Assembly (NCBI RefSeq): GCF_964355755.1
Contig: NC_092672.1
Coordinates: 19,776,501 to 19,840,500, forward strand
Reading direction: 5' to 3'
DNA from: Antedon mediterranea
Taxonomy: Eukaryota > Echinodermata > Crinoidea > Comatulida > Antedonidae
Length of the DNA: 64,000 nt
In this document: positions 34,187 to 47,130 of the stretch, one piece after another
How the letters are laid out: every line of letters starts with the position of its first letter
How positions within the stretch are numbered: the first letter of the stretch is position 1
The notes under the pieces: model-generated
The model's input: the letters and a program-made list of their open reading frames with translations, nothing else
What the model was told of the DNA's origin: nothing
Databases searched by the model: none
Program-made: the position numbers and the translations under genes

Positions 34187-36041
34187 TTTATGATGAGCAA
34201 CAATGCCTGTTTTCTGTGTGGTGTAATTAAAAAGAAGTAAATATGATTGCAACTTCATTCTCCTTGTACCTCCTTTTACACCCCTTGAAAATAAATTACA
34301 AAAATGAATAATTAAATATCAAAATGAATAATTATAAACATAATGTAAGTCCATCATGTATTTCATATCATAAAACGCTACCACAGGCACTAATAATAGA
34401 ATTAGAAGCCAGGCATATACAGTAGGCACATTGGTGGGCTAGTTTGTCCTGTCACATCTGGACCGAATCGTCCTGAATTCAACTAGTTATAGTAGGCAGT
34501 AAGTAACGTCATGCTAAACATAACCTAGTGTTAATTACATGCATTAGGTGTTTCAAGCTTATTTTTGGCAAGATCGGCGTACATGAGTTAGAAACATGAA
34601 CAAACTATACTTACCACCGATTCGAAGTTTGAAATGTGCGCTGAGCACATGTTATCTCTCAATATTTGCTAGGGATGACTTCTTAAGTGATTTGATTGTG
34701 ACGCAAGATTTATCGAATGCAGCATTTGACAATTTGCAAATAAATTGGTCTAAAAACACATTTTTCGTAAAAATGTGCCGTTCTAACATCGATTAATAAA
34801 TAAAAGGAACTAAAAGGTGTCCCAGCTCTAACGGCGCTAGCGGTTTTATTATATTAGGAGAAGATAGAGTAAATAGGCTTAATTGGTTATTGATTAGGCC
34901 AAATAAAACCTCCTTTTTTGTAAAGTTGCCCAAGAAACACCACTGAGAAGATCATTTTTTACTTTTATAACTTAATTGCTAAATTGTGTGTGCGGCCAAA
35001 TATTATTTGAAAGGTATTAAATTTCTAGACTGGTATTTTGTTTGGATATCATAGATGAAACTACCCCTACAGCATCCCAAAGAAGAATAATAATAGTTCT
35101 GAAGACTTTTTTTGTAATTATGATTTTATATCATTAAGTATGTCACAGCAACATTGCCAGTGGGTTTGGTGTGTTGTGGATGGTGGACTCAAGACAAGAA
35201 TAATATACATATAAAACACTATAATATTATATGTCCAGATTATCTACAGGTGAATTATCTTCATGAGTCCATTTCCAATTTTACGTCGAAATACAGTACT
35301 CTTTTACTCATGTCACTCCCATATTTCCACTCCATCTTATCCATAATTTCTTCGGTGATTTCTCTGATGTTTTCTAAGCTTAATCTAATTAATTTGGCAC
35401 TTCTCTATTCTCAAGTGGCACTGTAACACAGACAAATATACCGTAGTATACAGTTCATTTACGGTACCCTATAACATTCATTAGACCAACAATCTATTTT
35501 ATAAATATAACTATTCTACTTACAATGCAGCCTCGTACGCAAATCCCAATTTCATTGTCGTATGGTGACAATGCTCACTCGCTCCCCGTTGTCTACAAAA
35601 AGACTGTATGCGCTACTCCGCAGTCTACACAAAACATCGTTATTCAAATAATTTGCTCATTACCATAATTATAGTGATCACCTGTTGGATTATTATTATT
35701 TTGTGACAAAGTAGTCAAATTTTGAAAAGCATATTTCACAGTTTAAACTTTTTAATCAAAAATACTATGTAGAAATGTTGTCATCAGTGACTTAACTATC
35801 AATACTGTGCAACTCCTTTTCATAACTTTCTAAGTTGGGTTCACTTCCAGGATTCAACATTTTTTTAAATTACTACTTTTCTGAAATATGGTGAGGGACC
35901 TAAATGATGTATCTCTACAAAACATTAAAGACCACCACCCTGCATTGAGTAACTCTTTTAGAACAATTCTGTCCTTAACATTTTATAGTATGCAAATACA
36001 GGTTCCTGGCAAAACAGCATAAAAGTGGACGTAGTTGTTAA

Positions 36042-36514
36042 GGAGGTTTCGCAACACGGTAATATGTCACACAAAATTATTCGTTTTCATAAGCCAGTAC
36101 AAATCTGTTTCGCATGGCAACAAAATATTGAGGGCGCCATCCAAAATATGACTGCTGTAAATTTGAATGAAATGCAGGTACATGTTTCAATGGTTGCCTA
36201 TAGGCCTAGTGTAGCGAGAGAGGACTTTAAAAACTGCTATTTATCAAAATTGACTTGGCATTTTTACTAAATTACTTTCAATAAATTATCTATAATTATA
36301 TTATAATCATGAATCATTTTTTATTCAATGCAAAGCGTGCAAAATAGATAAAAAACTATGACTGATGATTTTAAGCTATACTCGTTTTTTAGTTACGAAT
36401 ATGACTGGTGATATTCGTCAACACAAATACGCTTTACGAATATCAGCTCAAAAGTTTAACAAATGTATGACCTATCCGTTTTCGTTATCGTATTCGTAAG
36501 GTTGCGAAACCTCC
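36042..36514. mobile_element. MITE with GGAGGTTTCGCAAC ends, copy 2
   Basis: The terminal 14 bp are perfect inverted repeats (36042-36055 and 36501-36514). About 65 bp near 36365-36430, containing two GAATAT words and TTCGTCAACACAAATACG, is missing in copy 1. An 81-codon ORF overlaps the left half but shows no motif. Confidence 0.65.
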
Positions 36515-36632
36515 ATATTATTGGTGCCATGATATATCAACATCTTTATAGGGTATGTAGAATCTGTAGCAAAACTAGCATCGATATGGCTTTTAATCCA
36601 ATACTATAAAATGAAAATAGAAAATATTTAAT

Positions 36633-39600
36633 ATTCTTAATGAATCACAGGATCAAGTGTAAAATTGTATTCAGAGATTTATGGAAAATTATGGTTTCAA
36701 TTAATGTTTACCCAATTTGTAATAATAACGCTATTAAACAAAATAGGGTGAAGTTTGAACAACTTAGTGTATAAGTCCTTTTTATACTGTATTCTAATTG
36801 ATACTATTGTACCACGTCACAATGTTAGCAAACTCCCTGCTTTGTAGCCATACTACAGATTTTTCATGAACATTTTCTGATTTTTGTAATACCAATATAA
36901 ACATGGTCAATTTATTTCATCTAATAGAGATCAATGAAAAAATTAAAATAGAGATCTAAAACAACAGATGATCACATTTGTTGATTTTAAATTGTCTGCT
37001 TTACGGCATATTTAACTGTCTACTGACTGCATATTTAAACATTGATGATTGTTAGAATTCAAATTATTCTGCACTCAGATCTTTAAATCACTGGTGCTTA
37101 ACTTGTACATATACTTTACAGTGGAAACAGGATGCTAATTTGTCAACATATATTATCTCTAAAATACTTTGATAACAAGTAGTATATCAACACTGAAATA
37201 TTATGAAGAGGGAAGCTTGAATCATTCCTAAATAGGGATAGGCTGCTGTGTAGTGTTCATATGACATGTTCAGTTTTGAAATTCACTAGTAAATAATAAA
37301 ACCTTACTTTCTGTCTATAATAGCATTACTCGTAATCATCATTAGCAAGTAAGGAGAAAAGAGGGACTTACACCTTCATTTTAAAATTAGTTTGTCATAT
37401 ATCTATATATATACAGCCATGAAAAATAGGAATACCAATACCCAAAAATACAAAAAGATGGGATTTGTAATTTAATGAATAGAGCACGCAAACAGACAGA
37501 AAACATTTTTTGTTTTTGGTTATGCATTTTGTTTAATACAATTCAATACCCACATTCTGGATTTCTGTAGTACATTTATCTTTTCAGTTCATATTTTATG
37601 CATACAAAATTGAGAACCACCAATTCATCACCATTTCCACTTACATTAAAGCAATAATTAGTATTATAGTATTTTGTTATGATGAACTATTATAATTTTA
37701 TTTAAAGCAATTTCAGATAAAAGCTATGCATAGAAATCTTTTGAATTGCAATAAATAAACACATGAGCTTTTTCTACGACAATTAAAAAAAGCATTATAG
37801 TGAACAAAAACTATGATTGTATTGTTTTTCTTGAAAAATCAGTAGATCAGAAATATTTAAAAAACAATGATTAAAATGAAGTTGCAACAATTTGAATATC
37901 ATTTATTAGTAGGAATGTACAAAAGCCCTAAACTCATACTTACAGTGACAGCTCACACATTTCATTTTACATACACATGCACTTGAAAATGAAAGTTACA
38001 CAATGATGGCACATTATCATCAAAACAAATGTAAATGTACTTTACATTAATTGTTTCTCCACTTAACTGTTTTCACATATTATCATTTATCATTTATATG
38101 GGACTGTTTTGTACTACAATTCTTTATGCTGTTATCAAAAGGACTTTATACTATACTGCAATATTTACATTGATCTTCTGTTCTGGTAAAGTAGACCCTA
38201 TCATAGAGGCTTACACTATGTATATCAAGGTCTACTCGCCCTAATTTGGCCAACATTTTCGGCCAACATTTTCGGCCGCTATAAATGTATTGGCCACGAA
38301 ACATTAATTACATTACTCAAAATTTGCGCCACCTTAATTCTGTAGTATTTGTCCATAGTATTTCAAGAACGAATTCTGCCCATTATAATATTTTTAATTC
38401 ATTTCCACGTCTGTTCATAACTTGCCTCCAAATGTTAAAGATAGTCTAGTTAGTTTTAGATAGTTTTCCCTTTCTTCATTTATATATTCACTTAAGAAAA
38501 ACTTGCCTCAAATACCTGTCTGAACTCAATGAAATGTGAAATGTTATTTTAAAATGTTTTTCTGTATTTAAGTTTATTTAATTTTTACACTTTAGGGGTG
38601 TCATACTTTATTTCATCGTTCACACCAACAGTTGATTGAATGTAATGTTTAAATATTATCTACTCAACAAAAATATGTTCCATTTGTATAATGTATAGTA
38701 ATAAATTAATAAACCTTACATTATTCTTTCTTTGCGCATCTAAATACCTTATAAAGTATGAATACACATGTGGTTGATAACCACAATAAAATAAAATATA
38801 GATAAATTGGCCAGACATGACATACATGTTCTTTTAATTCTAATTGGTACACATACTGGCCCACATCTTTCTGTTTCACTACATCATACTGGTCCTGCCA
38901 GTTGAATCTATTTCTACAGAGCAATCTCACTATTTAAACAAATTCCGAAACTTATTTAAAAGGTGAGATTCTATGGTGTTTTCTGTCTGCAAATAACTTT
39001 ATCAATTCCAATAATTCAGACATCAATGAATAAAAATAAACAAGAAATAATTTTTACTGTAAAAAAAGACTTTCTGAGATAACAGTTTTAATTATTGTTC
39101 TTTCTTCATAAAATGATAATTTCTAAATTGATATTCTATTTAATAATTTAAGAAATAAAGATTTATTATCAATCATTATTGTTTAAAAATCAGTAGTAAA
39201 CATTTTGTGTAACATAAATATAGTTTAAATTACTATAGACTATAGTACTATGCATATTCTTAGTGGCATTACTCCCTAAGGTTGGAGTGACCCACTCATA
39301 CCCACAAACATTTCAGTGAACAAAAAATGTATAATTTTCCATGAGCCTTTGTTGTACAGCAGCAGCCGACAAACATACACACTAATCAAACAATTGTCAT
39401 CTATATATCACCCCATTCGGCAAAAATATTTACCATAGAGAAAGGATCGTTTTGACCATTATTCAATGATATATATGATGTTAATTATACTTGGCCTCTA
39501 TGTTGACAGCCAAAACACAGTTATTGTTTATTGAACATAGGTCTTACAAACTAATATCTGCATACTGTACATATCTCAAAGACCCTCTGTGCACATGCCC

Positions 39601-40540
39601 AGTTTGAGTTTACAAATTCCCATTTAGACTTTCTTACCAGACGTGCTTTGGGGTGTGCTCATGCCCAGTTTGTGTTTCTAAATACCCATTTTTTCAGCCT
39701 CAGTAATCTATTATAAGCTTCTGCATGGCTAATGCTTCCGTTCTCTTGAATGTAACTGCCTAAAGGACTGGTGCGAAAATTATTGTTTACTTTTGAAAAT
39801 TAACTTTTTTATTTATTTTATTTACTGAAGTATAAAAAATGTTGATGGGATAAGCAATGATTATGGAACATACAGCACTTTATTTGTTTATTGGTATACT
39901 CCTGGTGAGCATGGTCTACTATGACAGTTTTAGCCTCAGTGAATATTATTCACATCCTATACACAATATATTGAACTTTTTGTCTTCAATGTTCATCAAA
40001 ATAATACATTAATATCAGATTATTTATTTTTGTTTTAAATTAGTTATATAGGATTTATATAATTTTTTATTAGATAATTGTTAGTTGCATTAAATTTGTT
40101 TGAAATGTCAGTATGTATACATATGAATAAATAATGTTTATTATTTCTTTTATAATTATTGTATAATGTCTTATTTCCAGTGATTGTTTTTGTTATATCC
40201 TTGAAATAAAAAGAATATAATATTTTTTTTTGGTGTAAATTTTAATCATTTTAATAAGTCAATTCAATAAATATAAAACACAAATAATAAAGATGTTATA
40301 AAATCTATTAAAATGTATAAATTTTAATATTTTTTACATTGATATGATTTGTTTGGCATCAGCCAAACCTTCACCCACTTTAAAGACAGCCTTGAGCTAT
40401 CCAGGGAGGTATGAAAATGGTCATAGTATTTCTAAAAACTGTCCATTTGATCTAACAAATTTAAAAAATGAAAACATGTTTATACATATATCTGTTATGT
40501 GGTTCAAAAAGATGTCTAAAATTAACTTGTTTATCTATTT
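36633..40540. other. AT-rich non-coding sequence
   Basis: This may be an upstream intron or flank of the ankyrin gene. I looked for ankyrin-like exons and found none. Minor features are a doubled GGCCAACATTTTC at 38258-38285 and a loose repeat of ATGCCCAGTTTG near 39595 and 39662. Confidence 0.4.
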
Positions 40541-40541
40541 T

Positions 40542-40618
40542 AGTCGTGTGCAACGTGACTCTACAGCTCACTATGTTGGTCGGTCGGTGAACACTAACTC
40601 AAATTTGCGCACACGACT
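40542..40618. mobile_element. 77-bp AGTCGTGTG hairpin element
   Basis: AGTCGTGTG (40542-40550) and CACACGACT (40610-40618) are exact inverted repeats enclosing CTCACTATGTTGGTCGGTCG and AACACTAACTCAAATTTGCG. It is a short member of the family inserted at 31401. The trailing GCCATGTATATGGCCTTGTT is also shared with 32205-32217 and with 48379-48407, so the repeat extends beyond the hairpin. Confidence 0.75.
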
Positions 40619-41327
40619 GCAGCCATGTATATGGCCTTGTTTTTTTATCAGATTAAACTCAACATTAATATTGTTACAATCAATATTTAGACTAATGTGT
40701 GTACGTCAAACCTCTTAAAACGGACAATGTTTTGTTGGTACACTAACAAATCTTTCTTTAGAATAGTGCAGGCCATTATCTCTGATAATATAAAATAATA
40801 GATTTGCATTACATACAAAATAATATTCCATGTGCAAGGCTTCCAATTGAAATGAAAGTACCAAAGCAATCGATAAAATAGGATATGCTACACTCACAAT
40901 AACTTGTACTAGCTAATGCCACCATCACACCATAGAGCAATGAACTATTTCTTTGCTCTCTGATCGCACAAAGGATAATTTAAATATATTGAAGTTTTAA
41001 ACATGCCCCTGAAAGTAAAAGTTTGTACACCAAACCAATCCAGTAATTTAATATTTAAACAATATTAAATTTAAAAAAAGTTAAATAATTTAAATACCAG
41101 GCAACAACATTTTTATGTAAAAACTGGAATAATAATAAAAATGTATACAAAAGTAGAAATAAAATTTAAAAAAGCTAATTTGATAGTATTTGTGTGCATT
41201 GCGTATATGATAACACACACAGCAAATACAAGTTACAAATTGAAACTTAATGGATGTATAATTATATAAAATATTAATTAACCAATAAATATGTAAAAGA
41301 TGTAACTTGTATGATTTTATATTTTAG

Positions 41328-41426
41328 GTTGGATGCTCAGCTTTGCATTGGGCAGCTACGAGAGGTCACTCAGCCTGCTGTAACCTGCTGGTTGATGCAG
41401 GGTCAGACATCAATATCCAAGACAGA
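41328..41426 (+). CDS. Ankyrin-repeat gene, exon (one repeat)
   Basis: This 99-bp exon is bounded by an acceptor (TTTTATATTTTAG) and a donor (AGA|GTAAGTT). It reads in phase 0 as exactly 33 residues: VGCSALHWAATRGHSACC, then NLLVDAGSDINIQDR. That is one complete ankyrin repeat: 'TALHWAA..GH...C..LL..GAD.N..D' is the family consensus, with the LHWAA turn-helix and the GSDIN loop visible. Ankyrin repeats are helix-turn-helix protein-binding modules; the partner cannot be inferred. The exon is the first of at least four similar phase-0 exons on this strand. The next is about 11.6 kb downstream, across an intron full of repeats. Cys-Cys in the second helix is slightly unusual. The gene identity is unknown. 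Confidence 0.9.
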
Positions 41427-41639
41427 GTAAGTTATACATTCTTTCATAGTCATATTTTTTGATATTTTGTATTTTAAATATAATGATCTTTTGAGTAATA
41501 ATATCTGCATGTTATAATGCTATTTAATGTTTTTATTTAACTGTATTGATGCTAGAATTGGCATGTTTTGAAGTTTTTCAATATATTTTTTTCTCTGATA
41601 TTTAGTCATAAAAATTGATATGACACTATACATTTTGTC

Positions 41640-42680
41640 ATGTTTAAACATTTCCATTGAACTCTTTATAAAACAATGAAAACTACAGCAACATACTATT
41701 GAAATATAATCCTTATTCCAAAGTTTAGATATACAGTAATTAAGTCGGAATTATGTACACTTCTATTACACAAAATTTCAATTTTTTTTAGTTCATTTTC
41801 ACAAAACTGTTTAATAACTTTTGAAACACTATGATTCTACCTATATATCACATAGAGGTACAAATGATCAAAGATGCTAGTTGATAGACATATAGACTGT
41901 ATTCATTTATTTTATAATTATCATCATACTCATTTGCCATACTCTCCTTTATTCCTTTCAACAACATCACCACCAACTCCAACCACCTCCTGGTTATAGT
42001 CACCACCACCAATCCCAAGAATGATGATGCAGAATTTGGTTGAGAGCTAAAGTGATCTTTTAATACACACCACAATTATAGTTCTTTGTTATTAGGTTTT
42101 AATTATTTTTTCCATATACAATATAAGATACAGATAGTATATCTGCCACATTTATTCTTTATACTCAGGATTATTCAAACATAAAGAAAACTGAAATAGC
42201 GGCACAAATATAATTTTGTAAGTTATTTTCCGTACCTAGTAGTAGTTTTTAACAAATCACCTTACATAATAATTACAGTATCAAACCACCATTACAACAT
42301 CATTCAAACAAAATGTAAAAATAAACAAATCATCATTAGCATAACTAGGTGATGATTGATCCATAGCAATATTTTTAGTCTATTTAAAAAATGTTTATTT
42401 CTTAAAATTTATTTAGATATACATACACACATAGTAAATTATAGTAAACAAAAAATAAATGGAAATTGTTTAACACTAAACAACCTACATTAGAGGTGAA
42501 ATACCACTAAGAAACACAAGAAAGCTGAACTTAGACTTAAATGTTCTACACAACTGTAACAAGTTCAGAGTGTATCCAACATTTAACATTATGACATATT
42601 TTAGACCACTGACAATGGTGATCACCAGTGCTTCGCAAAGTCTGCAGTTGCACTTTATATCATGTTTTATTCATTCATAT
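41640..42680. repeat. Diverged third relative of segmental duplication 2
   Basis: Several blocks match 18900-21150 and 47400-49200 in order. They include ACTCTTTATAAAACA, GATCAAAGATGCTAGTTG, a CACCACCAACTCCAACCACC run, and ATCACCAGTGCTTCGCAAAG. Similarity is patchy, so this is an older copy. The SINE unit with its long direct repeats is absent from the equivalent position. Confidence 0.65.
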
Positions 42681-43662
42681 TTATCTCCATCATCCAACTT
42701 TATCAAACAAAACTTTTTTTAGGATAAACATACAGTAGCTATATGTAAGGTTCAACTTTAATAATTTTAAAAAGTTTAACATTTTCTAACATTAATGTTA
42801 AAAGATTACTTTTAAAAGAACTTATATTATAATTTCAATTTTCAGTACAAGCTATTTAACAATTTAAAAAAAATATATGCCAAGTTATTGTAGCATTACT
42901 TTATATTTTAATCAATGGATGTAAATGACTTTGCATTATATAAATGTATTACAATTGTTTATAAACTCTTAATTGTTGTAGATTCTATTACAGTACAATC
43001 TTTTTTAAAACTAAAAAAGACCTTGGTTCATCCTTGTTTCAGTTGGATATGGTCCTACCTTTTCAATAGAATTACATTCATGTTCACAGTAAATTAAGAT
43101 TTACAGTATCTCTTTTAAAATTAAATTCAATAAAACTACAGTATATCCCATAACAATTTTCCTATGAATAAATAGATGGAATTATTCTTAGTTTATTGAT
43201 TTGATTCAGACCAATTTTATACACATTTAGCAATATTTTTTTCATTTTTTAACTAATAATATGCATAGAAAATGTTTATTTTACAACTACAATACCTCAT
43301 TAAGTAATTCATTTATTTACTTTTTTATGGCTTTAACTAGTTGAATTCTCTCATGGTACCAATATAAAGTCTTAATCGGCAATAAATTTCTATTGATCAT
43401 ACATTCTAATAATTTATGTTTCATATTTTTTTAGATTTTATTGTGTTACAATAAAGGAAAAATAAACGGTGTGGGTAAAAACATTATCAGATGACTAAAT
43501 ATATGTATATAACATTTTAATACATTTCTGATGTTTTTGTGCACAACTTCAAATTTTTATTTTTGTGCTATTAGTAGTAAATAAATTTATCTTCCCATTT
43601 CCACCCTTTAAGACAGAATAGTCCAACTTCCCTTCCCCTGTAGTAGAGCACCGTATCAAGAA
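42681..43662. other. AT-rich intron sequence
   Basis: No exon or element boundary is recognised. Confidence 0.4.
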
Positions 43663-44071
43663 TGTTAAATAACAGACAAGAGACATAAAATTGCTTGTCT
43701 ACATACACTTTATTCACAGTACACATTTGGCTGAATGCATATAACAACATTACTATAAGCCCAACAACTGGGAAACCTTTAACATGTGGCTTACCTTTAA
43801 TCGGTCATGCTTTTTAACAACCTACCTTAAACCCCTGCGTTAGCGGCTAAGGTAACACCAACCCAGCAAATGCTATGCAGTCCAAATAGATACTTATTGT
43901 ACCCACATCTTCGTAAAATATCCTTAAACAGCACGGCAGCGTCAATAGGACATCTTTCTAGCATGTGCCTACTACTACTAGTTTATTTCACTGACTAAAT
44001 AGTGCTAGTGTGGTTCCATGCCTTCTACTCTCTATCAGCATGTATAAAGACCCAGGTATCTGTGTCCAACA
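43663..44071 (-). mobile_element. Probable solo LTR
   Basis: The 409-bp segment has TG...CA ends with a short inverted TGTT...AACA terminus: TGTTAAATAACAG at left and GTCCAACA at right. In reverse complement it starts TGTTGGACACAG, has a TTTATAC box near 44042, and ends with GTGAATAAAGTGTATG (an AATAAA signal) followed by TCTTGTCTGTTATTTAACA. GC content is above that of its surroundings. No second LTR or gag-pol is present. A clear 5-bp target duplication is not visible, so the boundaries are provisional. Confidence 0.5.
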
Positions 44072-44619
44072 ATAATGTCCAACCACCAATAGTTTTGATA
44101 GTTCAAACACTGAATTATTTAATATTTTAAATAAACCAAAATAAATTTACACTATCTAGTATCTTTGTAAAAAATATATAAAATTTTCCTTTTACCCAAA
44201 CCTTGTATTATTTTAGCTAAATACAGAATTTAATTTACAGTATTGTGGTACAAAACTATGGAACCAAGACCTTCTGTTTCTGAATTATTTCTTGTAGATG
44301 TTAAAACTTTGATTAGTTTTATAAACTACACCCTTTCACCTTCTGTCAATTATATAAGAATGTATTTATTCTGTTACTGACATTCAATGATTCAGGTTTC
44401 TCCTTCATCTAATGTTCAAGCAGTATTGTTATAATTTTTTTTATTGAGAATTGTCCTATAATTTCACACATAAATTAATTATTCCCTCAGATTTGGAATC
44501 AAAATAAAATGAACATTGACTTGGGAATGTATTTAATAATTGCCTTGATTCAATACTACCTTATACATTTAATAATCTAAATAGCAATCATATCGATATT
44601 TTTAATGATAGACTTGGTT

Positions 44620-44858
44620 ATTTTAAGAGGACGATGATGTGTTCACTTCTTGAACAGTCTGCATAACCTGTTTTAATTGAAATTTTTTATGGCATGCCAA
44701 TCTATGTTTTTTATATATATATATATATTTTATCTGTATTTTATTGTTAACCGTTTTTGATGTTGTATTGTTTTATGTTTCAAACCTGTTAGTGGCGGTA
44801 TTTATCGCTGTTGGTTTTGATTGAATAAAATAAAATAAAAAATAAAAATAAAATACAC
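44620..44858 (+). mobile_element. Possible retroelement 3' end with AATAAA-repeat tail
   Basis: The stretch AGTGGCGGTATTTATCGCTG, then TTGATTG, leads into a run of AAAATA units (44824-44857), the layout of a LINE or SINE 3' end. The upstream coding part is not recognisable. Confidence 0.35.
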
Positions 44859-45818
44859 AACTATTAATTTAGATTGTATACTGGCTTTTTCTTTTATCCA
44901 AATGTACATATGAAAAACATAAGCACTCATTTTGAGGACTTGTGATGAGTTGAAAATCAAATAACAATATTATCAAGTTAAAGTTCAATACAATTTTTTT
45001 CGTAATGGTCAAATGAATACAAAACAGAAAATATATTTAGGTTACATTAATTTGTTTAAAAAGTAGCATGAAAACATAAAATAAATTACATGAATAAAGG
45101 TAATAACTATACAGGAACCAAAACTTAAAATAAATAAATAAAATCAACAGAAATATAGACAATAGCATATTATTTCATCAGAAAAGTAGTTGGACAGATA
45201 ATGATTTTTTCAAATATCATTTAAAAGTTTTTACAATTAGAAATAATGGTTAAATCAAGACTATTCCACTTATATTTGGGGTAAAACATTATTTTTTGTT
45301 TAAAATAATTGCCAAACTCTGCAATCCTCCAAAAAAACATAGCAAACCTCATTTAACCAACATAAAAGTGATTGAATTAGTGTACAACTCACTTGGTTTG
45401 TCAATTAACAACTTTAAATATATTTTTGTTAAATACTTAATTTTGTGGTTAAGCATCATTTTTTCGTTTAAAAACAATATTGATAAACCTTCACCGCCTC
45501 AAACAATGTTACAATAATGTATAAGTAAAACATTTTATTTTAATTTCTTTAGAATACTAATATATTTAGATATTTTATTTGAGAAAAATTGTTGGCAGCC
45601 AATAATCTAATTAAAAGACCAAGGAATGATACTTCACTTTTTTTCAATTAATTTTCCATTAAAAAAATATAACAATTGTTGTGTGTAAGTTCACTAATAC
45701 AATTAGTTTTAGTCGTATTAATTAATAATTAGTTTGTAGTTAACCATTTACTAACTTACTTAACTTTAAATTTAAAAAGTTCAACAAGACAATATTGTTA
45801 TTAAAATGTAAAGTTGTA

Positions 45819-47130
45819 TTATCTGCATAAAAAAATTTGTCTGAAAAATTTACTAATTATTAATTTGAAATAATGATTTCGATCTGTAAAATACCTTTTA
45901 AACCAATCTAAGAAAGGCTCCAAAATACCATAACGAAACCACTTGAAAATATCATGGTTAACAACATCAAAAGTTTTTGATAAATCTAGAAAAGTACTTT
46001 CAAAAGCAGTATTAACAGTGGTATTGTATGCATACATTTTTCATTATTTTTTTGAAAAAATTGGTAAAATTAAGATTGGTATAAAAGTATCCGTTTTTAA
46101 ATACAGGATTTACATTTAATATGATTAGGTACAGAACCCATCATGAATGATTGATTAATGGCGTATGTGAGATGGCTTATAATTAATGGAGCAACCTTTT
46201 TAAGAATCATGCTCTGAACCTTTACTAGAATTCAAATTATTAATTATATTAAGCACTTCTGTTTCAGATATAAATGGGAGGTGGTAATTAAGAGATTAGG
46301 TCTTTGCCATTTTAGAATATATAGAATTACAGAGTTTTACAAATGTGGCTATACTTTTTATATCTTGAAATATTTGAACTTTTATGAATTTTTAAAAGTT
46401 TATGCTAATGTTTACTAAATTTATTTAGGTGGGGTGTGTAGAGGGTGTCATCGATAGTTGTTTTAGTGTTTTGGTTTTTTTTTAACTTCAAAAAGTATAT
46501 AAAAAAATGTATCCAACATTAGGATTAACTGTACAGTTTAGACGAATCAGTTTGAGAAAGATCAAAGCAAAATGCACCTATATCTGTAATTCAGTATCAA
46601 TGGTCAAGAACGTCAACCTTATTGAAAGTTAATCATAATCAATTATTTTTGAAATAGGTAAATGATCAGAGATGTCTGAATTGTAATACCTGATAAAATA
46701 TCAAAATATGTAGGCCTATAGAGTATCATGGTGTGATGTCACAATGATAGAGGGCGCTGCATGGTTGCTAGCCAAACAAAAAATGCGTTCAACGCTACTA
46801 TGTTGATAAACTGTAAATATCTGTATTTCCTATTATTTTTGAAATAGGTAAATGATCAGAAATGTCTGAATTGTAATACCCAATAAAATATCAAAATTGG
46901 TAGGCCTATGGTTTGTGTAAAAATAATCAATAAGTTCTGCATTTTTTTTTTGTAATTATCATCAGTCGTAGGGAAAAACGTACAATAGTTGATAAGATAA
47001 TATAAAATAATTATTAATTAGATTATGCTTATTATTAATTTGATTACAACAATGTTGAATTCTCCCACAATATTACAAAGTCTTCATGATTTAAATCTTG
47101 AAATCAATTAATTTATAATAACAGCAAAAT
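45819..47130 (-). pseudogene. Decayed non-LTR retrotransposon (EN and RT remnants)
   Basis: On the minus strand, pieces of a LINE ORF2 appear in the right order with many stops and shifts. A 'DFNHEDFVIL'-like piece lies near 47090. YYNSDISDHLPIS, an APE-endonuclease SDH.P motif, is near 46640-46700 and is duplicated at 46829-46890. SETEVLNIINNLNSSKGSEH, the pre-RT 'L...KS.G.D' block, is near 46210-46270. FLDLSKTFDVVNHDI...LDWFKRYFTDRNHY, RT block A, lies at 45850-46000, with the catalytic aspartate context retained. Only the last is in an ORF (45819-46037, 72 codons). The copy is long dead and is interrupted by a 112-bp insertion flanked by direct repeats. Confidence 0.7.
46642..46909. repeat. 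112-bp insertion flanked by 78-bp direct repeats
   Basis: ATTATTTTTGAAATAGGTAA...TAGGCCTAT occurs at 46642-46719 and 46832-46909, with about five mismatches. Between them is a 112-bp segment containing GATAGAGGGCGCTGCATGGT that is foreign to the LINE. Because the repeats are LINE coding sequence, duplication accompanied or preceded the insertion. Confidence 0.85.

Larger units (their letters stand above)
29122..36632. repeat. Segmental duplication 1, second copy (7.5 kb)
   Basis: This is a direct repeat of 8505-15122, from TTTGATACAGAGATGCTG to GAAAATATTTAAT. It differs mainly by an 0.8-kb insertion at 31401-32223 and about 65 bp near 36365-36430. Removing these brings its length to about 6.6 kb, the same as copy 1. 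No host gene is recognisable in either copy. Confidence 0.92.
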
